From positions 1 through 35,078 of the forward strand of contig DATDRS010000082.1 of assembly GCA_035291605.1 (NCBI GenBank): a stretch of 35,078 nt of DNA. Reading direction: 5' to 3'. The notes under the pieces are model-generated. The model was given only the letters and a program-made list of their open reading frames with translations, did not search any database and was not told the DNA's origin. The translations under genes and the position numbers were made by a program. Of the stretch, positions 29,026 through 35,078 are shown in pieces; positions within the stretch are counted from its first letter, which is position 1; each line of letters opens with the position of its first letter. Source of the DNA: DATDRS01 sp035291605 (GTDB lineage Bacteria; Chloroflexota; Anaerolineae; Anaerolineales; UBA6663).

Positions 29026-31371
29026 ATGGCAACCCGAGTCTTTGGTCAACCCATCAAACGCAACGAAGACCCCCGCCTGCTCACCGGGCAGGCGCTGTTC
29101 GTGGACGACGTGGACCTGCCCGGCATGCTCCACGCCGCGTTCCTGCGCAGCGCGTATGCCCACGCGCGCATCCGAGGGATTGACGCCTCGGCGGCGCTGG
29201 CGCGCACCGGCGTCGCCGCCGTCTACACCGCCGCCGACCTGGGCGACTACTGGAAACCAGGGCCGCTCCTGGTCCCGCCGCCGCCCATCGAGGGGCGTGT
29301 GTTCAACGAGCGCACGCAGGTCCCCCTCGCCAAAGACAAAGTCCGGTTCGCGGGCGAGCCGATTGCGGTCGTCATCGCCGAGAGCCGCTACCTCGCCGAG
29401 GACGCGCTCACCGACATCGTCGTGGACTTCGAGCCGCTGCCCGCGGTGGTTGACCTGGAAAAAGCGCTGGAACCGGGTTCGGCGCTGGCGCACGACGACG
29501 TCGGCTCGAACGTCGCCGCGCACATCGTTCAGCGCAAGGGCGGCGATTACGCGGCGGCGCGCGTCAAAGCCGACCTCGTGGTCAAGCGCCGCTTCTTCTA
29601 CCATCACGGCGCGGCGGCGGCGATGGAGAACCGGGGCATCGTCGCCCAGTGGGACGCGAAGGCGGCGAAACTCACCGTTTGGGACACGACTCAGGCCCCG
29701 ATTGCCATCCGCAACGGCCTCGCCGGGATGCTCGGTCTTTCGGAGAACCAGGTCCGCGTGGTCGCGCCGTTCATCGGTGGGGGGTTTGGCCCGAAGATCA
29801 TGATGTTTTATCAGGAGGAAGTCGTCATCCCGTGGGCGGCGCTGAAGCTCAACCGCCCGGTGAAGTGGATTGAAGACCGCGCGGAGAACTTCGTCGCGAC
29901 CACGCAGGAGCGCGGGCAAATCCACGACGCCGAGCTCGCGCTGACGAAAGACGGGCGCATCCTCGGGGTGCACGACGTGTTCCTGCACGATTCGGGCGCG
30001 TACGATCCTTACGGTCTCACCACGCCGCTCAACAGCCAGTGCACGCTGCTGGGACCGTATCACATCCCAAGTTACTACTCCGAGTTTACAGCCGTCTTCA
30101 CAAACAAACCCATCGTCACCCCCTATCGCGGTGCGGGGCGGCAGCACGGCGTGTTCGTCATCGAGCGCCTGCTCGACCTCGCCGCGAAAGAATTGGGGAT
30201 GGACCGCGTCGAAATCCGCCGGAGGAACTTCATACCGCCGGACGCCTTCCCGTACAACAACGAAGTCATTTACCAGGACTTCGCGCCGCTGGAGTACGAC
30301 AGCGGGAATTACAACCCGATCATGGACAAGGCGCTGGAATTGATCGGCTACGAGCAGTTCGTCAAGGAAGAGCAGCCGCGCCTGCGCGCCGAGGGCCGGC
30401 GCGTGGGCATCGGCGTGGTCGCCTACGTCGAAGGGACGGGCATCGGCCCATACGAGGGCGCGCGGGTGAAAGTGCAGGCGAGCGGCAAGGTCTCGCTCGT
30501 CACCGGGGTCGGCACGCAGGGGCAGGGGCACTTCACCAGCTTCGCGCAGATCGTCGCCGAGCAGTTGGGCGTGGACGTGCGCGACGTCGAAGTCGTCACG
30601 GGCGACACCGACCAGTTTTACTGGGGCGCAGGCACGTTCGCCAGCCGGGGCGCGGTCGTGGCCGGGAACGCGACCAACGAGGCGGCCAAAGACGTGCGCG
30701 CGAAGATCCTCAAACTGGCCTCCGAGCAGTTGGAGTGCGCCGAAGAGGATTTGGAACTGGTGGACGGACAGGCGCGGGTGAAGGGCGTGCCCCAGAAATC
30801 AATCAAACTGGGCGAACTCGCAGTGAAAGCTAACCCCCTGCGAGGCGCGGTCAAACCCGGCACGATTCCCGGCCTCGAGGCGACCAACTACTTCGGCCCG
30901 GCGCGCGGCGCGACGGCGGCGGGCGTGCACGCGATGATCCTCGAGGTGGACCCCGAGACGATGGGCGTAGAGGTCAAGAAATACGTCGTCGTGCACGATT
31001 GCGGCACGGTCATCAATCCGCTGATCCTGGAGGGGCAGGTGCAGGGCGGCGTGGCGCAGGGGATCGGCAACGCCTTCTACGAAAACCTGATCTTTGACGA
31101 CAATGGCCAACTGCTCAACGGGACTTTCATGGATTACCTTGTCCCGACCGCGCTTGAAGTCCCGCCGGTGACGGCCGGCCACACGGTCACACCCTCCCCG
31201 CTCAACCCGCTGGGCATCAAGGGCGCGGGCGAGGCCGGGGCGATCCCCGTCGGCCCGCTGTTCGCGCAGGCCGTCGAAGATGCGCTGCACGATGCGGGCC
31301 TGGAAATCCTCGAAATCCCGCTCAGCCCCAACCGGCTGTGGGAACTGGTGAGGGAGGCTCAAAAGGCGTAG
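29026..31371 (+). CDS. Molybdenum hydroxylase large (molybdopterin-binding) subunit, CoxL form II/XdhA-like
   Basis: A 781-residue protein of the xanthine dehydrogenase large-subunit family. It has the N-terminal RNEDPRLLTGQALFVDDV, molybdopterin-binding GGGFGPKI, and the catalytic glutamate E736 in GIKGAGEAG. The active-site loop reads PYRGAGRQ, the form II pattern; the CSFR-type loop of true aerobic CO dehydrogenase is absent, so CO oxidation is unlikely. It should hydroxylate an aromatic N-heterocycle, purine or aldehyde with water and pass electrons to the 2Fe-2S and FAD subunits encoded at 22384-23753. It is the last gene of the cluster and is followed by a 17-bp hairpin. The ATG at 29026 is next to repeat DNA with no ribosome site. 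Confidence 0.94.
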   Translation: MATRVFGQPIKRNEDPRLLTGQALFVDDVDLPGMLHAAFLRSAYAHARIRGIDASAALARTGVAAVYTAADLGDYWKPGPLLVPPPPIEGRVFNERTQVPLAKDKVRFAGEPIAVVIAESRYLAEDALTDIVVDFEPLPAVVDLEKALEPGSALAHDDVGSNVAAHIVQRKGGDYAAARVKADLVVKRRFFYHHGAAAAMENRGIVAQWDAKAAKLTVWDTTQAPIAIRNGLAGMLGLSENQVRVVAPFIGGGFGPKIMMFYQEEVVIPWAALKLNRPVKWIEDRAENFVATTQERGQIHDAELALTKDGRILGVHDVFLHDSGAYDPYGLTTPLNSQCTLLGPYHIPSYYSEFTAVFTNKPIVTPYRGAGRQHGVFVIERLLDLAAKELGMDRVEIRRRNFIPPDAFPYNNEVIYQDFAPLEYDSGNYNPIMDKALELIGYEQFVKEEQPRLRAEGRRVGIGVVAYVEGTGIGPYEGARVKVQASGKVSLVTGVGTQGQGHFTSFAQIVAEQLGVDVRDVEVVTGDTDQFYWGAGTFASRGAVVAGNATNEAAKDVRAKILKLASEQLECAEEDLELVDGQARVKGVPQKSIKLGELAVKANPLRGAVKPGTIPGLEATNYFGPARGATAAGVHAMILEVDPETMGVEVKKYVVVHDCGTVINPLILEGQVQGGVAQGIGNAFYENLIFDDNGQLLNGTFMDYLVPTALEVPPVTAGHTVTPSPLNPLGIKGAGEAGAIPVGPLFAQAVEDALHDAGLEILEIPLSPNRLWELVREAQKA

Positions 31372-31392
31372 AGTGATCTAACCGCTGAGTGC

Positions 31393-31431
31393 GCAAAGAG
31401 CGCAGAGAATTATTTTCTCTGCGCTCTTTGC
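31393..31431. terminator. 17-bp perfect hairpin between convergent genes, candidate terminator
   Basis: GCAAAGAGCGCAGAGAA (31393-31409) and its exact complement (31415-31431) enclose a 5-base loop TTATT. It sits between the end of the catabolic cluster (31371) and the end of the convergent gene (31455). Its size and place fit a bidirectional transcription stop, but neither side has a T tract, and the CTCTGCGCTCTTTGC wording resembles a dispersed repeat. Confidence 0.6.
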
Positions 31432-31454
31432 CTTCCCCATGGCTCAGCTTTCCT

Positions 31455-33731
31455 TTACCGCGACCACCCTTGAACATCACCCTCAATCGCCGTCAACGGG
31501 ATCGTCTGGCATGTCGCCACGTTGACCAATGCCGCCATCGGGTGGGCGACGAACTGGTCTGTATCCAGAATCCCCGCCAGCAGCCATTGCCCATCCGGCG
31601 ACCAAACCAGATCGCTTATGTTCCAATGCTCCAGTTGGATGAGCAAGCGCTGGTCCGTTCCGTCGGTGCGCACCACGTACACGCCGCCGCCCTTTTTGCC
31701 GGGCACTTTGTCCACATAGGCCAGCCACGCGCCGTCCGCAGAGAGGCTGGCTGAAACGCCTTTGCCCCCAATATCCAGAGTGCTGGTGGAAACTTCGCCG
31801 CTGGTAATGTTGATGCTCCGCAACAACTGCTGGCCGCCGCGAGGAATGGTGTAGTACAGCTTCGCTCCATCCGGCGACCACGCCACCAGTTGTTCATAAT
31901 CCACATCAGTCGTCACCCGGCGCAGGCCCGTGCCATCGGGACGGATGGTGTAAAGATTCTTATCCTCGACGCGCACGAATGCAATCGAAGCGCCATCTGG
32001 CGACCAGAGCGGGTGATAATCGTTGCTCACGGTGTTCGGGATCGGATGATCGGCTCCGGTGGCTAAATCCGCTGTGCGCAGGCCGCCCTCGGCGGCGTAG
32101 GCGGCTTTGGAGCCGTCCGGCGAAAGCGCCGGCCACACCCCCGGACCCAGCACCTGTTTGTGGCTTCCATCCAGACTCGCTACAAAGATTCCATAATTGT
32201 CGGGTGAGGGCGGCTGCCCGTCGTCTTGGATGCGCCCATAGACAATGATCTTGCCGCTCAATCCCTGCGGAACAGAAACAGGCTTGGCAAGCGCCTGTTT
32301 CAACTTGTCCAGCGTCAGGCACGCCTGCGGAATGGGCGTCGGCGTGAAGCTGGGGTTCACCACGGGCGGCGTCCACGTCAGCTCCCACGCGCCGTTGACC
32401 ACTGCTCCGGTGGAGACGACTTTGAGCGGGCCGGCGATCTGCCCATTGCTGAGCGAGTAAGAAGTGATGCGCCCGTTTCCATCGCCCGTCGAGCCGCCGC
32501 CGCCTGCATTGCCATTCGCAATCCCTTCGGCAACCCACAAATCCAGTGAATAGAGGGCGGGCTCAGCTTGCAGGCCGAACTCAAAGCCGCGCAAATCGCC
32601 CTGCTTCATGTACGTCGCGGAGACCACGCGGGCGTGGTAATCCAGCACCGTGAGCGGTTCGTCGAGATTCCACACTTGACCCAGCTGGGGTGTGAGGCCC
32701 GGAGCGAAGGTAAAGGCGATTGGCTCGCGCAGCGCAAGGCCGACACGTTCCGCCCGCAGCGCGAGAGCGCTGTTGAAGGCCTGCCCGTAAAGTTCGTAGA
32801 CCCACTGGTTCGGTTCAGGCTGGTCAATGCCCAGATCGCCGAAGTAAGCCTCTTCCAGCGGCACGTCGTTCCCGCTGGCGTCTTGCGCTTTCAGGCTGTG
32901 AATAGCGACGGCGGTGATGCGTTCATCATTCCAGGTGGTGTGCCCGACGACATAGTAGCCATCGCCGAGCGGGATGACTTGATCGAGCGTGAACTGAATG
33001 CCGAACAGCGGCGCGGGGGTGGGCGCGACGGGGCTGGCAGACGCGGGCGTGGCTGTGGGCACGTCAAGCACAGGCGTCAGATTCATCTCCGGCGGCGCGG
33101 GCACAAAGCGGAGCGGCAACTGCCAGTTTTCGGGCGCGGCGTGGGGCGCGGTATCCGCGAGGCAGGGAAGTTCAAAGGTGGCCTCGTTCACGTCGGCGGG
33201 GAGCGCCGCAAACGTCATCCGGAAGTTGTCCTGCCTCCCTCCGCCTCCCGTGATGTTCAGCACAGCGCCACTCGGCAGGCGCAACTGCGGCGAGGCCGCG
33301 CAAAACGGCGCATCTTCCGACTTTGGATATTCCGCTGGTGGAATGCCCTCGACGTGATACAGGATGACGGTCTTTTCCGAATCCAGCACGACCTGCGTGA
33401 CGGTCACGGTGATGCCGTCGCGCGTGAGGGCGCTGGCTTCCGCAAGGACGCGGAGCGCAGCCGATTGTTCTACCAGGCCCACCTCGGGAACATAACCGAA
33501 CCAACGGCGCACGGCGGTCACGATGGGCGGCGAGGCCAGCGCCGCGCCGATGACCAGCAATGTCAGCGCCGCCAGAGCCAGACGCCACGCGGAGTGCGCC
33601 CACACCGCACGGCGCGAACGAGTCGCATGGTTCATCAATTGCCTCCGCAGGTCATTCACAAACGCCGGGTCCGGGTCGCGTGCGTCGAGCGCGGCGCGGA
33701 TTTTGTTTTCAATCTGAGGCTTGTCGCTCAT
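31455..33731 (-). CDS. Membrane protein with TolB-like beta-propeller, probable anti-sigma factor
   Basis: A 758-residue protein. Residues 1-45 are cytoplasmic and contain the helical DPDPAFVNDLRRQLM, as in Chloroflexota anti-sigma proteins. One membrane helix lies at about 47-66. An outer beta-rich domain follows (about 75-225, with a cysteine pair), then a Thr/Pro/Ala linker (VPTATPASASPVAPTPAP), a second beta domain, another Thr/Pro linker, and a C-terminal propeller with five WSPDG-type blades (PALSPDGSKAAYAA, PLWSPDGASIAFV, AWSPDGAKLYY, SLSADGAWLAYV, LVWSPDGQWLLAG). The gene overlaps the sigma factor gene by 23 bases, which strongly suggests coupled synthesis of a sigma/anti-sigma pair with an outside sensor. 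The sensed signal is unknown. Confidence 0.87.
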   Translation of the reverse strand: MSDKPQIENKIRAALDARDPDPAFVNDLRRQLMNHATRSRRAVWAHSAWRLALAALTLLVIGAALASPPIVTAVRRWFGYVPEVGLVEQSAALRVLAEASALTRDGITVTVTQVVLDSEKTVILYHVEGIPPAEYPKSEDAPFCAASPQLRLPSGAVLNITGGGGRQDNFRMTFAALPADVNEATFELPCLADTAPHAAPENWQLPLRFVPAPPEMNLTPVLDVPTATPASASPVAPTPAPLFGIQFTLDQVIPLGDGYYVVGHTTWNDERITAVAIHSLKAQDASGNDVPLEEAYFGDLGIDQPEPNQWVYELYGQAFNSALALRAERVGLALREPIAFTFAPGLTPQLGQVWNLDEPLTVLDYHARVVSATYMKQGDLRGFEFGLQAEPALYSLDLWVAEGIANGNAGGGGSTGDGNGRITSYSLSNGQIAGPLKVVSTGAVVNGAWELTWTPPVVNPSFTPTPIPQACLTLDKLKQALAKPVSVPQGLSGKIIVYGRIQDDGQPPSPDNYGIFVASLDGSHKQVLGPGVWPALSPDGSKAAYAAEGGLRTADLATGADHPIPNTVSNDYHPLWSPDGASIAFVRVEDKNLYTIRPDGTGLRRVTTDVDYEQLVAWSPDGAKLYYTIPRGGQQLLRSINITSGEVSTSTLDIGGKGVSASLSADGAWLAYVDKVPGKKGGGVYVVRTDGTDQRLLIQLEHWNISDLVWSPDGQWLLAGILDTDQFVAHPMAALVNVATCQTIPLTAIEGDVQGWSR

Positions 33732-34254
33732 CGTGCGCCTCCAACTGCTGCTGTAAACGCGCCAGCAGACGATACAGGGATTTTTTCACGGCGTCTTCGC
33801 TTTTGCCGAAGACCGCTGCAATTTCGCTCAGTTTGAGCTCCGCCACGTAGCGCAGGTTCAACAACTCGCGCTCGTCGTCGCCCAGCGCCCGGAGCAGTGT
33901 TCGCAGCTGATCGATCTCGGCGATGTGCGCCAGCGGCTCCTGCGGCGCACGCGCCCCCGTCTGCTCGATGCTCGCTTGTGCGCGGCGTCGGCGAAAGAAA
34001 TCCACAGCCTTGCTCCGCGCGATCTGGAAGAGCCATGCCGCAAAAGAGCCGCGATGCCGATAGCGCGGCAAGGCTTCCAACGCCGCCAAAAAGGTTTGGG
34101 CCGTCAGGTCCTGGGCGTCTTCCGCATCGCCCACGCGGTTGGCGTGGTAGCGATACACCGCTTTCACGTAATGGTCATACAACGCCCCAAACGCTGCCGG
34201 GTCGCGTTGCGCTTGAGCGACAAGCGCGGAAATTTCTTTGTCATCCATATCCAT
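33709..34254 (-). CDS. ECF-type RNA polymerase sigma factor
   Basis: A 181-residue sigma-70 family protein with region 2 at about residues 20-90 (FGALYDHYVKAVYRYHANRV ... DLTAQTFLAALEALPRYRHRGSFAAWLFQIARSKAVDFFRRRR split over helices 2.1-2.4) and region 4 at about 120-170 (LGDDERELLNLRYVAELKLSEIAAVFGKSEDAVKKSL). No extra domain. The ATG at 34254 has an alternative ATG two codons on. It should direct transcription of a stress or envelope regulon and probably its own gene. The overlapping downstream gene is the likely anti-sigma factor. I found no convincing ECF promoter in the 67 bases upstream. Confidence 0.93.
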   Translation of the reverse strand: MDMDDKEISALVAQAQRDPAAFGALYDHYVKAVYRYHANRVGDAEDAQDLTAQTFLAALEALPRYRHRGSFAAWLFQIARSKAVDFFRRRRAQASIEQTGARAPQEPLAHIAEIDQLRTLLRALGDDERELLNLRYVAELKLSEIAAVFGKSEDAVKKSLYRLLARLQQQLEAHDERQASD

Positions 34255-34321
34255 ATATTAAACGCATTTCCACCCCCAAAAGGGACAACACAATTTCTCC
34301 AAATCTGCCATAATAGGGAAC

Positions 34322-35078
34322 ATGATTCTGATGACCAGCGCGGGCGGCAAAACCGGGCGGGCAGTCGTCAAGGCGCTGGCCGCGCGAGGGCAAGCTGTCC
34401 GCGCGTTTGTTCATCGCGAGGAACAAGTTGGGGCGGCGATGGCGTTGGGCGCGCGGGAGGTCATCGTCGGTGATATGCGCGACGAGGTAGCCTTGCGGCG
34501 GGCGATGGGGAACGCAAAGGCGGTTTATCACATTTGCCCGAATGTGAGTCCTGATGAAATCGCAATTGGTAATTGGGTGATTGCCGCTGCTCGCACTGCT
34601 GGCGTGGAGCACTTCATCTATCATTCGGTTCTGCATCCCCAAACCGAGGCCATGTCTCACCACTGGAACAAACTCCGCGTCGAGGAGCGCCTGTTCGAGT
34701 CGGGCCTGCCCTCCACTATCCTCCAGCCAACAGCTTACATGCAGAACATACTGGCTGGATGGAAGACCATTGCCGAAGAGGGCGTATGGCGTATTCCGTA
34801 CCCCGTCGAGACGCAGCTGAGCCTGGTGGATCTGGAAGACGTCGCCGAGGCGGCGGCTATCGTTTTGACCCAAGCGGGGCATGCCGGGGCGACTTATGAA
34901 CTGGTCGGTACATCGCCAATGACACAGGTCGAAGTCACCGAGGCGTTGAGCCAAAAACTTGGCCGCCCGGTGCGCGCCGAAGCGCAGTCCGTTGAGATGT
35001 GGGAGCAGCGAGCAAGAGCAGGGGGGATGGGTGATTATCAGGTTGAGACGCTCATCAAGATGTTCCGCTATTACGAGC
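34322..35078 (+). CDS. NmrA-like NAD(P)-binding protein, 3' end beyond the window
   Basis: An open plus-strand frame of 252 codons from the ATG at 34322 to the right edge, no stop, so partial. It starts MILMTSAGGKTGRAVVKAL, an NAD(P)-binding Rossmann motif of the atypical SDR/NmrA type (G-x2-G-x2-G), followed by VRAFVHREEQ and VIVGDMRDEVALRRAMGNAKAVYH. Later it has HFIYHSVLHP, the LPSTILQPTAYMQN segment and VDLEDVAEAAAIVLT, all typical of the family. Members are NAD(P)H-quinone oxidoreductases or redox sensors without catalysis. The gene is divergent from the ECF sigma gene across 67 bases. The complete family length is about 280-300 residues, so most of it is present. Confidence 0.9.
   Translation, partial: MILMTSAGGKTGRAVVKALAARGQAVRAFVHREEQVGAAMALGAREVIVGDMRDEVALRRAMGNAKAVYHICPNVSPDEIAIGNWVIAAARTAGVEHFIYHSVLHPQTEAMSHHWNKLRVEERLFESGLPSTILQPTAYMQNILAGWKTIAEEGVWRIPYPVETQLSLVDLEDVAEAAAIVLTQAGHAGATYELVGTSPMTQVEVTEALSQKLGRPVRAEAQSVEMWEQRARAGGMGDYQVETLIKMFRYYE

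Noticed and set aside
29002..30531. Minus-strand open frame of 509 codons across the large molybdenum subunit
   Set aside because: Antisense shadow of a conserved enzyme gene; no recognisable domain.
22384..31371. Aerobic CO dehydrogenase (coxMSL)
   Set aside because: The large subunit has PYRGAGR instead of the CSFR-type loop, the gene order is split, and no cox accessory genes are seen.
32568..33836. Plus-strand open frame of 422 codons across the propeller protein and sigma gene
   Set aside because: Composition is Arg/Gly-rich without domains; the minus-strand genes have clear motifs.
1..35078. Insertion sequences or prophage genes
   Set aside because: No transposase, integrase or phage structural motif was recognised in any major open frame.

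Overview
The window is high-GC bacterial DNA that looks like Chloroflexota, most likely Anaerolineae or a relative. This is inferred from several traits. A secreted protein carries the N-terminal LPLIMK-type motif typical of that phylum. Very large SARP/BTAD-ATPase-TPR and NB-ARC-TPR regulators are present. There are tungsten and molybdenum enzymes, and 7-bp short tandem repeats scattered through intergenic and coding DNA. No rRNA, tRNA, IS element or CRISPR array was recognised.

Layout. (1) 1-5119, minus strand: a TetR repressor, then a 1255-residue protein joining a kinase-like phosphotransferase domain, an NB-ARC/STAND NTPase and TPR-like repeats. A coupled protein of unknown family follows (TAATG stop/start overlap) and runs off the left edge. 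(2) 5131-6885: a putative TetR operator, a divergent two-domain VOC dioxygenase-like gene and a TPMT-like methyltransferase. (3) 10417 down to 6891, minus strand: an operon-like run of UbiA prenyltransferase, a small conserved protein, a globin, a secreted protein and a short-chain dehydrogenase. (4) 14246 down to 10674: a large SARP-family regulator with its own promoter and a candidate terminator. (5) 14484-15526: three tandem, diverged copies of a small membrane-anchored protein family with an invariant C-x3-PW-x3-LP core; I recognise no known family. (6) 15605-31371: a 16-kb plus-strand catabolic cluster. (7) 34254 down to 31455: an ECF sigma factor and an overlapping membrane protein with a TolB-like propeller, probably its anti-sigma factor. 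(8) 34322 to the right edge: a partial NmrA-like NAD(P)-binding protein.

The catabolic cluster is the most interesting part. In order it encodes a tungsten aldehyde:ferredoxin oxidoreductase, a four-gene NMT1/THI5-type ABC importer, a beta-ureidopropionase-like carbamoyl amidohydrolase, the FAD and 2Fe-2S subunits of a molybdenum hydroxylase, an amidase, FdrA (AllF-like), a DUF1116 protein (YlbE/AllG-like), a metal-dependent cyclase-family hydrolase, and the large molybdenum subunit of the hydroxylase. FdrA and DUF1116 are two of the three parts of oxamate carbamoyltransferase; the third part (DUF2877/AllH) and carbamate kinase are absent. My inference is a largely uncharacterised route: import of an N-heterocycle or ureide, hydroxylation, ring opening, hydrolysis of C-N bonds, and conservation of the carbamoyl group as carbamoyl phosphate.

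The cluster is peppered with 7-bp repeats of two families (GATTGGA/AGAGATT type and CAGTCAT/GATCACC type). They form hairpins between genes and have also entered three places inside coding sequence without breaking the reading frame. One of these is a 29-codon insert in the FdrA interdomain linker. In another, a single variant base turns a would-be stop codon into a lysine codon.
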